A stretch of 41,623 nt of DNA from Sulfurovum sp. GTDB lineage: Bacteria > Campylobacterota > Campylobacteria > Campylobacterales > Sulfurovaceae. This document shows, in pieces, positions 32,353 to 41,098 of this stretch. Positions within the stretch are counted from its first letter, which is position 1. Each line of letters opens with the position of its first letter. The notes below the pieces were generated by a model that saw only the letters and a list, made by a program, of their open reading frames with translations, was not told the DNA's origin and did not search any database. The position numbers and the translations under genes are program-made. The DNA lies in assembly GCA_026989435.1 (NCBI GenBank), contig JALSJI010000086.1, positions 1-41,623 on the forward strand. The letters run 5' to 3'.

Positions 32353-33483
32353 ATGAAAAACAGATTAAGAGCTTATCTCAATAAATTGTTGGAGCTTCAT
32401 GGCAGTGATTTGCACTTAAAGGCAGAATCTTTTGTACACATGCGTATAAACGGAGAGTTGCACGCATTGAAAAATGAGCGATTAAACAATGATGAGATGG
32501 TACAGATTGTCCAAGAGATACTTACGACAAATGAGTTTGGACGATTAAAAGAGGAGAGAGAAATTGATAGTTCTTATACCTTGGATAATAGACGCTACAG
32601 GGTAAATGTATTTCACCATATGCATGGTTTAGGCGTGGCAATGCGTGTGATTCCGGAAGAGATTATGTCTCTAGAGGCTCTACATCTGCCTAAAGCGGTA
32701 GAGAAGCTCTCGGAACTCGAACATGGCTTGATACTAGTGACAGGAACCACGGGTTCCGGAAAATCTACGACACTGGCTGCACTTTTAGATAGAATTAACA
32801 AGACCAAAAGAAAACATATTGTAAGTATTGAGGATCCTGTAGAGTATCTTCATAAAGAGCACTCTTGTCTTATCTCCCAACGTTCCGTAGGAAGCAATAC
32901 CCAAACATTTTCCAATGCATTAAAAGCAGCACTTCGTGAAGATGTCGATATTATATTTATTGGAGAATTACGTGATTTGGAGACGATGGAAATCGCACTG
33001 CATGCAGCCAATACAGGTCATCTAGTTGTCTCGACACTGCATACAATGGATGCCAAAGAGACCATAGGACGCATTATAGGGATGTTCCCGCAAGAAGAGC
33101 AGAGTCGCATACGCACGGCACTCTCTTTTGTGTTAGAGGCTGTTGTATCACAGAGGTTGGTGAAGACAAAGGAGAACAAGAGAATGCCTGCCGTTGAGGT
33201 TATGCTCAAAACCCAGAGAATCTCTGAATTAATTGCTGAAAATCGAGACAATGAGATTTTAGAAAGTATTGAGAAGGGGAAAGATATTTATGGTACACAA
33301 TCATATGATCAGTCGCTACTCTCTCTTTACAAGCGAGGTATTATTACTAAATCCACTGCTTTGAGGCACGCTACTAATCCATCGGATTTAAATCTTCAGA
33401 TGCATGGAATCCAAAAGCATTTGGATATTGAGAAAAAAGAGGCACCGAAGAAAAATCTTAAAGGAGTATTTGATTTAAAATAG
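32353..33483 (+). CDS. PilT/PilU-like secretion ATPase
   Basis: A 376-residue ATPase of the PilT/GspE family. After an N-terminal domain (HGSDLHLKAESFVHMRING), Walker A is GTTGSGKST (131-139), the Asp box lies in IEDPVEYLH, Walker B is DVDIIFIGELRD, and the His box is GHLVVSTLHTMDA. Such ATPases retract type IV pili. No other pilus genes are in the window. It lies between tolA and tolB with its own AGGAGCGG binding site. PilU and other PilT paralogues are possible. The C-terminus ends in a Lys-rich segment. Confidence 0.85.
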   Translation: MKNRLRAYLNKLLELHGSDLHLKAESFVHMRINGELHALKNERLNNDEMVQIVQEILTTNEFGRLKEEREIDSSYTLDNRRYRVNVFHHMHGLGVAMRVIPEEIMSLEALHLPKAVEKLSELEHGLILVTGTTGSGKSTTLAALLDRINKTKRKHIVSIEDPVEYLHKEHSCLISQRSVGSNTQTFSNALKAALREDVDIIFIGELRDLETMEIALHAANTGHLVVSTLHTMDAKETIGRIIGMFPQEEQSRIRTALSFVLEAVVSQRLVKTKENKRMPAVEVMLKTQRISELIAENRDNEILESIEKGKDIYGTQSYDQSLLSLYKRGIITKSTALRHATNPSDLNLQMHGIQKHLDIEKKEAPKKNLKGVFDLK

Positions 33484-33519
33484 CTTTCATATTTATTAAT
33501 GAAGATTTTAATACAGCCT

Positions 33520-33550
33520 TGATATAATGCTTCATAAAAGATTTGAAGGA
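33520..33550 (+). promoter_or_regulatory. -10 box and ribosome binding site that set the tolB start
   Basis: TATAAT at 33523-33528 overlaps the first ATG of the long frame (33527), so a transcript from here would begin after it. GAAGGA (33545-33550) lies six bases before TTG at 33557, which starts a clean signal peptide. Confidence 0.5.
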
Positions 33551-33556
33551 AACTTT

Positions 33557-34795
33557 TTGAAGTATCTATTATTTTTACTGATAACATGTAATCTTTTTGC
33601 TGTTGATGCAACGGTAAAAATAGAAAAAGATGTTGAAAACAGAACACGTATTGCCTTGGTGGATGGTTCTTCCGTACCTAATAGTGCCTTTTTTAAGATA
33701 TTACAATCAGATTTAAAGATCTCAGGCCATTTCTTAGCCGACAAAACACATCACAAAGGGGATATGAATTCAAATTATCTCTTGCCCTCACTTAAAAATC
33801 AAGAGTATGTATTAAAGTATTCACTCACTCAAGAAAGGCAAATCAAGCTGCTTATTCGCTTGATGAAAAGTTCTGAAAGTACCGAAGTTTTTAAAAAAAG
33901 CTACACGATTACAGCAAAAGAGAAAATCCCCTTTTTAGCACATAAAGCAGTCAGTGACATCAATACCGTTTTAAAGTATCCCGATATATCATGGATAAAC
34001 CGCTATGTTATTTATGCACGTTATACTACGCCCAAAAAAAGTGAAATAGTCTTGGCTGATTATACTTTTAGTTATCAAAAGTCTATTATTCGGGGTGGAT
34101 TGAATCTTTTCCCCAAATGGGCAGACAAAGAGCAGAAACATTTTTATTATAGTGCATACGGTGGACTTAAGCCTGTATTGTATAAGATGAATATCTATAC
34201 GGGTAAAAGAACGAAAATCACTGCATCGGAGGGGATGTTAGTCTGTTCCGATGTACGAAAAGACGGTAAAAAATTACTCTTAACTATGGCGCCAGAGGGA
34301 CAAGCAGATATTTACGAGTTTGATCTCTCCTCTAAGAGAGCCAAAAGAGTGACGAAATTTAAGGGTATTGACGTAAAAGGAAAATATGTAGATGATGAAA
34401 GTAGTATCGTATTTGTCTCCGATAGATTGGGGTATGCGAACATCTTTAAAAAAAGCCTGTTTTCCGGTTCGGTTTCCCAGGCGGTCTATCATGGACGTAA
34501 CAACAATGCAGTAGATACGGATGGAAATAAGATAGTCTATGCAAGCAGAGAGAGCCAAAAAAGTTTTGGAAACAATAGATTTAATATCTATCTTGCTACA
34601 TCGGATACAGCAACGACACGCCCGCTAACCACAACGGGGACAAATCAGTTTCCGCTATTTTCATTCGGTGGAACCGTAGTACTCTATATCAAGCACCACG
34701 GCAGGAAATCCTCTGTGGGGTATATCAATTTAGAGAGTCAGCAGAGTTTACTTTTTCCTCTTTCAGGAAGAAAAGTACAATCAATAGATTGGTAG
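33557..34795 (+). CDS. tolB: Tol-Pal system protein TolB
   Basis: A 412-residue periplasmic beta-propeller, if started at TTG 33557. A signal peptide (MKYLLFLLITCNLFA) is followed by the N-terminal domain (VENRTRIALVDG) and repeated propeller blades with motifs such as RGGLNLFPKWADKEQKHFYYSAYG, DVRKDGKKLLLT and GNQIVY-like segments. TolB binds Pal and links to TolA. The longer frame from ATG 33527 adds MLHKRFEGNF, but that ATG overlaps the promoter. It precedes pal by 22 bases. Confidence 0.85.
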   Translation: MKYLLFLLITCNLFAVDATVKIEKDVENRTRIALVDGSSVPNSAFFKILQSDLKISGHFLADKTHHKGDMNSNYLLPSLKNQEYVLKYSLTQERQIKLLIRLMKSSESTEVFKKSYTITAKEKIPFLAHKAVSDINTVLKYPDISWINRYVIYARYTTPKKSEIVLADYTFSYQKSIIRGGLNLFPKWADKEQKHFYYSAYGGLKPVLYKMNIYTGKRTKITASEGMLVCSDVRKDGKKLLLTMAPEGQADIYEFDLSSKRAKRVTKFKGIDVKGKYVDDESSIVFVSDRLGYANIFKKSLFSGSVSQAVYHGRNNNAVDTDGNKIVYASRESQKSFGNNRFNIYLATSDTATTRPLTTTGTNQFPLFSFGGTVVLYIKHHGRKSSVGYINLESQQSLLFPLSGRKVQSIDW

Positions 34796-34817
34796 AGATA
34801 CCGTTAAAGGATAAAAA

Positions 34818-35357
34818 ATGACAAAAAAAATATTAATCATGGCATATGCAACACTATTCATGGGTACGGGATGTAGCCAAAAAGCACCGGACTTGGATAT
34901 TGAAGAGGGTAGGAATAATATATCCGATGCGACTGAAGTTGCATCGGATACGGTCTCAATCGATGAAAATGAGTATGGCAGCGAGAACAGAGATGCGCTT
35001 AACGGTACACAGTACAACAGCAGCAGTGATGGGTTTCAAAGTCTCTATTTTGGTTTTGGCGATTATACGGTTTCTTCTTCGATGGAGGATACGATTGAGA
35101 AAAATGCCAATATCGTTCATAGTGTTCAACAAAGAGTAAAAATCGAGGGTAACTGTGATGAGTTCGGTACAGATGAGTACAATTATGCACTCGGACTCAA
35201 GCGTGCCAATGCCGTTAAAGAGAGTTTGGTCTCTCGGGGCATTCCCGAAAACAAGATGGTAGTTATCTCTTATGGTGAGAGCAACCCTGTATGTACAAGT
35301 CCTACAGACAGCTGTTATGAGAAAAATAGAAGAGTAGATCTGCGTTTAGTAAAGTAA
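34818..35357 (+). CDS. pal: Peptidoglycan-associated lipoprotein
   Basis: A 179-residue Pal. The signal peptide ends at MGTGC (Cys19) for lipidation, then a Ser/Asn/Asp-rich linker (about 25-70). The OmpA-like domain (75-179) shows VKIEGNCDEFGTDEYNYALGLKRANAVKESL, in which the Asp and Arg of DEFGT..YN..LG..RA bind diaminopimelate of peptidoglycan. The tail carries a Cys pair (NPVCTSPTDSCYEKNRRVDLRLVK), typical of Pal. AAAGGA before the ATG is clear. Confidence 0.93.
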   Translation: MTKKILIMAYATLFMGTGCSQKAPDLDIEEGRNNISDATEVASDTVSIDENEYGSENRDALNGTQYNSSSDGFQSLYFGFGDYTVSSSMEDTIEKNANIVHSVQQRVKIEGNCDEFGTDEYNYALGLKRANAVKESLVSRGIPENKMVVISYGESNPVCTSPTDSCYEKNRRVDLRLVK

Positions 35358-35359
35358 AC

Positions 35360-36136
35360 ATGATGAAATCTCTATTTCTGTGTGCCTGCTTGTGTGGCGT
35401 CGTTTTGTATGCTGAACCTTCGGTATATGGAAGCAGTAGTAGTGTTGATGTTGCTTACAAAAAAACCATTGCTTCACTCAAAAGAGAGCTTGCACGACAA
35501 AAAGAGCGTATAGATGGATTGACAAGTATTGTCGAGGGGCTGAGTTTGCAGATCAATACCCTTAAGCAGACAAAGAGAAGTCTTCTGCAAGAGAGTAACC
35601 CTAATAATGCAAAACTCCTTAAAGAACTTGGGATGATGATTGATGAGATCAATAACAATTATGTCTCTAAAGAAGAGTTGGCTAATGTTTTAAAAAGCAA
35701 TAAACAATCAACCAATATAGATACAAAAAGCTCCAAAACTAAAAAAGACTCATCCTCTTTACCGTTGGTATCTCAAGCAGCAGCGAAACTCTATAGTGAA
35801 GGCGTGCGTCTCTTTATGAAGAAACGTTACGACGAGGCAAAAAAAAGATTTCTGCTTATTGACGAGAAGGGATACAAGCCTGCAGCATCAAATTACTATC
35901 TAGGAGAGATAGCATATTATACAAAAAAGTATGAAGATGCTATTTTTTATTTTAAAAAGAGTGCGGGGCTTTATGATAAGGCTTCGTATATCGATGTTTT
36001 ACTCTTGCATACAGCAATCTCTTTGGAAAAAACAGGTCAAAAATCACAAGCACGTGCTTTTTATGAAAATATTATAGAGAATTATGCAGATAAAAAATCG
36101 GCAAGCATTGCTAGAAAAAAGTTAGAGAAACTATAG
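35360..36136 (+). CDS. cpoB: Tol-Pal accessory protein CpoB (YbgF)
   Basis: A 258-residue secreted protein. After a signal peptide (about 1-17), a coiled-coil region (about 30-75; RELARQKERIDGLTSIVEGLSLQINTLKQ) trimerises the protein. A linker is followed by C-terminal TPR repeats (about 145-258; AKLYSEGVRLFMKKRYDEAKKRFLLI, SNYYLGEIAYYTKKYEDAIFYFKKSA). This is the CpoB/YbgF layout and position after pal. It coordinates Tol energy with cell-wall synthesis at division. It begins two bases after pal; either of two consecutive ATGs could be the start. Confidence 0.85.
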   Translation: MMKSLFLCACLCGVVLYAEPSVYGSSSSVDVAYKKTIASLKRELARQKERIDGLTSIVEGLSLQINTLKQTKRSLLQESNPNNAKLLKELGMMIDEINNNYVSKEELANVLKSNKQSTNIDTKSSKTKKDSSSLPLVSQAAAKLYSEGVRLFMKKRYDEAKKRFLLIDEKGYKPAASNYYLGEIAYYTKKYEDAIFYFKKSAGLYDKASYIDVLLLHTAISLEKTGQKSQARAFYENIIENYADKKSASIARKKLEKL

Positions 36137-36139
36137 AGT

Positions 36140-36739
36140 ATGAAATTGATATACATGATATCCATACTATATGCAAATATACTTTGGGCAGAGACAATTT
36201 TGTATGATGGAGATAAAGAACCTGTCATTAAAGATCTAACGCATGAACTTATTCCGCTCTCAAAAACGGTATTTAAGGTTATTCATCTTAAAAGCGGCAA
36301 AGAGAAAACCGTCGATTTAACCGGAAAAGATTTTATCCTTGTCTCTGTACGCGAGAAAGGAAGCGATGGACGTTTTTATGCCGTAGATAGGGATGGCACT
36401 GTCTGGTGGTCGGGTCCTATTACTTCTGGTGCACCTGAGTATAGAAGCCCTTCAGGGATATTTCATATTTTTCAAAAAAAGAGATACCATATGTCCAATG
36501 ACTATCCGGATGAGTCAGGAGTCAATAATATGGACTTTATGATGAAATATACAACTAGAGGACATGCTCTGCATAAAGGGTCAGTAAATTGGATGTCTCA
36601 TGGCTGTATCCATATTGACCCCAAGGATGTACCTGTCATCTATCGCTGGTCCAAACACGCAATGCCCGTTGTTGTTACTAGACACTCCTATATGCCCTAT
36701 GCAAAAGATGATTTGCGCAGGATATATCTACGAAGATAA
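36140..36739 (+). CDS. L,D-transpeptidase (YkuD domain)
   Basis: A 199-residue YkuD-family protein with an N-terminal signal segment (about 1-17; MISILYANILWA). The catalytic signature H142-A-L-H-x8-SHGCIH includes Cys156. Upstream, the family's PSGIFHIFQKK segment is present. L,D-transpeptidases make 3-3 cross-links or attach lipoproteins to peptidoglycan in the periplasm. It follows cpoB by three bases, so it probably belongs to the tol operon. It overlaps the convergent proC by 12 bases. Confidence 0.85.
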   Translation: MKLIYMISILYANILWAETILYDGDKEPVIKDLTHELIPLSKTVFKVIHLKSGKEKTVDLTGKDFILVSVREKGSDGRFYAVDRDGTVWWSGPITSGAPEYRSPSGIFHIFQKKRYHMSNDYPDESGVNNMDFMMKYTTRGHALHKGSVNWMSHGCIHIDPKDVPVIYRWSKHAMPVVVTRHSYMPYAKDDLRRIYLRR

Positions 36740-37492
36740 TCTTTTGGCTTTTTCGTAAGCCTCTTTTATCGCATCCATACATGCTGCACGGACATTGCCT
36801 TTTTCCAGTGCGCTATATCCTGCAGCAGTCGTACCTCCCGGACTCATAACCATATCTTTGAGCAAGGAGGGGTGTGTATGCTGGATAAGTCCGCTAAAGC
36901 CCTCAAAAAGTCCTCTCATCACACTCATGGCATCTTCTCTTTTTAAGCCTTGTTCGACGGCACCGTCTGTAAGAGATTCGGCAATTAAAGCTAAGTATGC
37001 CGGTCCGGAACCGGCTAAAGACGTGGCGATATCTATCTCTTTCTCACTGTTTAACCAGAGGGTTTTTCCGATAGTGTTTAATATCGAGATAGACTCGTTT
37101 TTTGCATTGATATCACCGGTAAGCGTAGTCATAGATTCTCCTATACTCGCAGCGATATTTGGCATACAGCGAATAAATGAATCTGCTTTGAAATGTTTTT
37201 TTATCTGCATAATGCTTGTTCCTGCTAAAACGGAGATGAGCAGGTTTGCTTTGCCTTGAAGTTGCTTTCCTACCTCTTCTATATGGTGAGGCTTGATACA
37301 TAAAATCAGATTTTTTTGGCTGAGATCAAAATCGTTTATCAGATAGGTATCAAGATGAGAACCCAGATTCTTTGCAAAAACATTCAAGCTCTCTTTACTT
37401 CTGCCAACCGCTTCGATGTGATATTTCCCTTGAAGTCCTTTGGCAATACTGAGTGCCATATTTCCACTGCCTATTAATGTAATGGTTTGCAT
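36728..37492 (-). CDS. proC: Pyrroline-5-carboxylate reductase
   Basis: A 254-residue NAD(P)H reductase that makes proline from pyrroline-5-carboxylate. The N-terminal Rossmann motif is IGSGNMALSIAKGL, RCMPNIAASIGES lies in the middle, and the C-terminal signature MVMSPGGTTAAGYSALEKGNVRAACMDAIKEAYEKAKRL is complete. It is transcribed away from proA, with 79 bases between them, and its end overlaps the L,D-transpeptidase. Confidence 0.95.
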   Translation of the reverse strand: MQTITLIGSGNMALSIAKGLQGKYHIEAVGRSKESLNVFAKNLGSHLDTYLINDFDLSQKNLILCIKPHHIEEVGKQLQGKANLLISVLAGTSIMQIKKHFKADSFIRCMPNIAASIGESMTTLTGDINAKNESISILNTIGKTLWLNSEKEIDIATSLAGSGPAYLALIAESLTDGAVEQGLKREDAMSVMRGLFEGFSGLIQHTHPSLLKDMVMSPGGTTAAGYSALEKGNVRAACMDAIKEAYEKAKRLSS

Positions 37493-37589
37493 AGTTTCTC
37501 GCTTTGGTTTTAGGTGTAGGTATTATAGCATTATTAGTATAACTTTGTTAAAATAGACAAAGTCAATCTATATGAGGAATAGAAATAGC
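37493..37589. promoter_or_regulatory. proC-proA divergent promoter region
   Basis: The spacer holds TATAAC (around 37540) and TTAAAATAGAC on the plus strand and ATTATA (minus strand TATAAT) around 37526. GAGGAA (37574-37579) lies 11 bases before the ATG at 37590. It is a compact promoter pair for two proline genes. Confidence 0.4.
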
Positions 37590-38822
37590 ATGGAGATATT
37601 TTTAAAAGAAGCAAGAGCATCAAGCAGGGTTCTTTCTGCATTAAGCAGCAGACAAAAAAACAGAATTTTAGGAGCGATGGCAGAGGGGTTGCGTAACCGT
37701 AGTAGAGAGATTATAGAGGCCAATACCTTAGATATGCAAGAGGCGGAGATAGATCATTTAAGTACATCTATGAAAGACAGACTCCTCTTAAATAGAGAGA
37801 GAGTTGAGGCTATGGCAAAAGCGATTGAGGAGATAGCAGCCCTCAAAGAGCCGGTAGGACGTGTACTTGATGGGTGGTATACGGATGCCGGGTTTAAAAT
37901 AGAGAAAGTCTCCGTACCAATCGGGGTCATAGGTGTGATTTATGAGTCTAGACCAAATGTAACTTCGGATGTAGGAGCACTCTGTTTTAAGTCCGGCAAT
38001 GTAGCTATACTCAAAGGGGGGAAAGAGGCAGAACACTCCAATAAAGCCATCGCTTCAATATTACAAAGTGTATTAGAAGCACATGGTTTGCCTAAGAGCG
38101 CTATTGCTCTACTGCCTGACTCTTCTCGTGAGGGCGTGGCAAAATTGATTAAGCAAGATAGCCATGTGGATCTCATCGTACCGCGCGGGGGTGAGGCACT
38201 GATTCGCTATGTCTCTCGTCATGCAACCGTACCTGTGGTGAAACACGACAAAGGTCTTTGTCATACCTATGTTGATAAGGATGCAGACGTTAATAAGGCA
38301 CTTGCAGTAACAATCAATGCTAAATGCAGACGTCCCGGCATTTGCGGTGCCTTAGAGACATTACTCATAGACGAGGCTATCGCACAAGAGATACTGCCTC
38401 ATATGAAAGAGGCATACGAGGCACAAGGCACAGAGATGAGAGGCTGTCCAAAAACACTAGAAATCATAGCAGTAGATGCGGCAGCGAGAGAGGATTATGC
38501 GACAGAGTATTTGGATAATATTTTGACGGTGAAAGTAGTACAGGGGGTGGAGGGTGCCATAGCACATATACAAGAGTACGGCTCACGGCATTCCGAAGCG
38601 ATTATCACTGAAAACTATACAACGGCAGAGCATTTTTTAAATACGGTAGATGCTGCCTGTGTCTATTTGAATGCCTCTACACAATTTACAGATGGAGGAG
38701 AGTTTGGCTTTGGTGCAGAAGTAGGTATTAGTACAAATAAACTTCATGCCAGAGGACCAATGGGTGTGAATGAACTGACTACTTATAAGTATAAAATATA
38801 CGGTCATGGTGAGACAAGGTAG
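37590..38822 (+). CDS. proA: Glutamate-5-semialdehyde dehydrogenase
   Basis: A 410-residue gamma-glutamyl-phosphate reductase. The signature VPIGVIGVIYESRPNVTSDV and the catalytic Cys (C258 in the longer 416-residue frame; RRPGICGALETLL, with Gly where the family usually has Asn) are present, as is the C-terminal FTDGGEFGFGAEVGISTNKLHARGPMG. I place the start at ATG 37590, which has GAGGA at 11 bases. An earlier ATG (37572), six codons upstream, has no binding site. It acts after ProB. Confidence 0.93.
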   Translation: MEIFLKEARASSRVLSALSSRQKNRILGAMAEGLRNRSREIIEANTLDMQEAEIDHLSTSMKDRLLLNRERVEAMAKAIEEIAALKEPVGRVLDGWYTDAGFKIEKVSVPIGVIGVIYESRPNVTSDVGALCFKSGNVAILKGGKEAEHSNKAIASILQSVLEAHGLPKSAIALLPDSSREGVAKLIKQDSHVDLIVPRGGEALIRYVSRHATVPVVKHDKGLCHTYVDKDADVNKALAVTINAKCRRPGICGALETLLIDEAIAQEILPHMKEAYEAQGTEMRGCPKTLEIIAVDAAAREDYATEYLDNILTVKVVQGVEGAIAHIQEYGSRHSEAIITENYTTAEHFLNTVDAACVYLNASTQFTDGGEFGFGAEVGISTNKLHARGPMGVNELTTYKYKIYGHGETR

Positions 38823-38897
38823 ATATTCCTGCCTCTCTAAGCCCTACTAAAGTTTCATTGGCTAGAATAGGGAAAAATTAATCATAGAGGAGTCATT

Positions 38898-39410
38898 ATG
38901 ACAATTCAAGCGGAAAAAAATGTAGTCGGTATAGAGTATGAGGTGAAAGAGGCAGGTTCGTCCGTAGTGGTTGATACCAATAAAGGCGGACAACCTCTAG
39001 AGTTCATTATGGGAAAAGGTCAAATTATTCCCGGTCTTGAAAAGGCACTCGTGGGCATGAAAGAGGGTGAGAGTGGAGATATCCATGTTAAAGCAGAAGA
39101 TGCGTACGGTGAGAGAAAAGAAGATGCCGTACAGACTTTGCCAAGAGAGCAGTTTGAGGGGATTGATTTGAAAGAGGGAATGACATTGTACGGACAGAAC
39201 GAAGAGGGTCAAAGTACACAAGTCATTGTAAAGTCATTTGACGACAAAGAGGTAACTATCGACTTCAATCACCCGTTAGCAGGGAAGGATTTGATGTTTT
39301 CTATCAAAGTACTAAGCGCAAGACAAACGACACTAGAAGAGTTGACATCCGGTGTTGTTGGCGGACCTGCAACCGGCGGCGGATGCGGTACAGGCTGCGG
39401 ATGCCATTAA
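38898..39410 (+). CDS. slyD: FKBP-type peptidyl-prolyl isomerase SlyD
   Basis: A 170-residue SlyD-type prolyl isomerase and chaperone. The N-terminal FKBP part includes VVGIEYEVKEAG and IIPGLEKALVGMKEGE, with the inserted IF chaperone domain (YGERKEDAVQTLPREQF...). The C-terminal tail GGGCGTGCGCH is Cys-rich and should bind nickel or zinc. In other bacteria SlyD delivers nickel to hydrogenase or urease. GAGGAGTC before the ATG is good. Confidence 0.92.
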   Translation: MTIQAEKNVVGIEYEVKEAGSSVVVDTNKGGQPLEFIMGKGQIIPGLEKALVGMKEGESGDIHVKAEDAYGERKEDAVQTLPREQFEGIDLKEGMTLYGQNEEGQSTQVIVKSFDDKEVTIDFNHPLAGKDLMFSIKVLSARQTTLEELTSGVVGGPATGGGCGTGCGCH

Positions 39411-39580
39411 GTCTTATTTTTTTCTATTTTTGACCAAATAGCTCGGTGCCGTTTGGTCATAGTGCGATTTGTGTCCTCTTTTTGTATATATTGTTCTTTA
39501 AGGTTTTAGCCTTGTGTATAAAAAGATGACAATGTGACATGTTTCTACACTATCTTTTTATATTCTAATTACAGTACAAT
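39411..39580. other. slyD-Mrr spacer with two inverted repeats
   Basis: TGACCAAA (39431-39438) and TTTGGTCA (39452-39459) form an 8-bp perfect repeat, with a T-rich stretch upstream and none downstream. TATAAAAAGAT (39517-39527) and ATCTTTTTATA (39552-39562) form an 11-bp perfect repeat just before the Mrr-type gene. The second could be an operator or hairpin in its 5' region. No clear binding site precedes its ATG. Confidence 0.5.
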
Positions 39581-40087
39581 ATGCAATATTATACAACATC
39601 AGAAATTCAATCTATAGCTATTTTAATACTTTTTTTAAGTTATTTTATTTGGAAAATGAAACGCATACAACAGAGATTTCAAAACAAATCTTTGCTCAAA
39701 AGAAACAGAACATTAAAAAAGTTAAAGAGACTCTCTTGGGATGATTTTGAGGTATTATGCATGCAGTTGTTTGCAAAAATAGGGTGGAGTGTAAGAGGCA
39801 ATAGAAAAAAAGGTGCAGACGGCGGTGTAGATCTATGGATGCAAAAACGTTCATTTACAAAAAAAAATATCACTGCCATTGTGCAGTGTAAACGTTATGA
39901 TGATGCTATGGTGACGATTAAGGTAATACGTGAAATGTATGGATTAATGCATGAGTATCATGTAGATGAAGCATATATTATTACTACCAGCCGCTTTACA
40001 AAAGAGTGCTACTCTTTTGTAAAGGATAAAAAAATCAGACTCATTGCAGGAGAGGATTTGGTAAAACTGGTAGCAAAATATGCATAG
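39581..40087 (+). CDS. Membrane-anchored Mrr-type restriction endonuclease-like protein
   Basis: A 168-residue protein with an N-terminal membrane segment (about 9-24), a basic linker, and a C-terminal Mrr_cat nuclease domain: WDDFEVLCMQLFAKIGW, GADGGVDL (Asp84) and VQCK (Q102-x-K104), the DxxxxxQxK form of the PD-(D/E)XK active site. It should cut DNA close to the inner membrane, with unknown specificity. It sits alone between slyD and fabD, with no methylase nearby. The start has no visible ribosome binding site. Confidence 0.8.
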   Translation: MQYYTTSEIQSIAILILFLSYFIWKMKRIQQRFQNKSLLKRNRTLKKLKRLSWDDFEVLCMQLFAKIGWSVRGNRKKGADGGVDLWMQKRSFTKKNITAIVQCKRYDDAMVTIKVIREMYGLMHEYHVDEAYIITTSRFTKECYSFVKDKKIRLIAGEDLVKLVAKYA

Positions 40088-40110
40088 TGAGCAATCATAA
40101 TATAAAGATG

Positions 40111-40134
40111 GTAAAATACATGCATACATTTTAC
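40111..40134. repeat. 24-bp near-palindrome before fabD
   Basis: GTAAAAT (40111-40117) and ATTTTAC (40128-40134) surround ATGCAT, so the 24-bp element is a palindrome except for the AC pairs flanking ATGCAT. It sits about 20-45 bases before the fabD ATG and is followed by a short T-rich run, so it may be a terminator for the nuclease gene or an operator for fabD. Confidence 0.4.
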
Positions 40135-40153
40135 TCTTTTATAAAGGACAGAT

Positions 40154-41098
40154 ATGTCACTAAAATGTGCATTTTTATTTCCGGGACAGGGCTCTCAGGC
40201 TATAGGTATGGGGCAGGACTTTTTCAACAACTCGCAAGTATCAAAAGATATGCTGATTGAGGCAAGCACCCAAACAGGTATCGACTTTTCGGAACTTCTT
40301 TTCCAAGAGAATATGATGCTTGGAGAGACGGAGTATACACAGCCTGCTATACTGCTTGTAGGAGCGATGGCACATAGGCTATTTGTAGAGAAGACAGGTA
40401 TGAAACCGGCACTTGCATTGGGACACTCTCTAGGTGAGTTTACGGCACTTGTAGCAGTGGGTGCCTTGCATCCTATAGATGCAGTGAAGCTTGTAAATCT
40501 TAGAGGCACGCTTATGGCAAAGGCCTGTGCTAAACAGGACGTTGGGATGATGGTCTCTTTAGGACTTTCCGATGAAGCGGTAGAGGAGATTTGTAGCAGA
40601 CAAAGAGAGAATGGGCTTCAGGTATGGCCGGTAAACTATAATGCAGATGGACAAATAGTCATCGCAGGGATTAAGAAGGATTTAGAGTTTTTATCTCCGC
40701 TTATTAAGGAGGCAGGTGCAAAAAGGGCGATGCTGCTTGATATGTCCGTGGCTTCTCATTGTCCGCTGTTAGAGTCTGCTTCTGCTCCACTGGAAGCAAA
40801 GCTAAAAGAGATGCTTAAAGATGATTTTATTGCACCTGTAATTTCTAATGTTACTGCAAAAGCGTACAACACAAAAGCAGAAGCCTTAGATTTACTTCCT
40901 CAGCAACTTGTGAAGCCTGTGCTTTACAAACATTCTATGGCAAATATAGATGATGATGTAGACTGCTACATTGAGTTTGGGCATGGTAATGTGCTTAAGG
41001 GGTTAAATCGTAAAGCTACGAAGAAGCCTCATTTTAATGTGAGTGATATGGCTTCATTGGAGGCGACAATTGAAGCAATCAAGGAACTAGATGTCTAA
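40154..41098 (+). CDS. fabD: Malonyl-CoA:ACP transacylase
   Basis: A 314-residue transacylase supplying malonyl-ACP for fatty acid synthesis. The N-terminal FPGQGSQAIGMG (9-20), nucleophile Ser92 in GHSLGEF, an Arg in NLRGTLM and the catalytic His202 in ASHCPLL are present. AAAGGACAG before the ATG supports the start. It overlaps mtnN by 8 bases (41091-41098), so the two are coupled. Confidence 0.95.
   Translation: MSLKCAFLFPGQGSQAIGMGQDFFNNSQVSKDMLIEASTQTGIDFSELLFQENMMLGETEYTQPAILLVGAMAHRLFVEKTGMKPALALGHSLGEFTALVAVGALHPIDAVKLVNLRGTLMAKACAKQDVGMMVSLGLSDEAVEEICSRQRENGLQVWPVNYNADGQIVIAGIKKDLEFLSPLIKEAGAKRAMLLDMSVASHCPLLESASAPLEAKLKEMLKDDFIAPVISNVTAKAYNTKAEALDLLPQQLVKPVLYKHSMANIDDDVDCYIEFGHGNVLKGLNRKATKKPHFNVSDMASLEATIEAIKELDV

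Noticed and set aside
36795-37259. 154-codon open frame on the plus strand
   Set aside because: It lies entirely antisense to proC, which has all family motifs. Its composition is a reverse shadow and there is no ribosome binding site.
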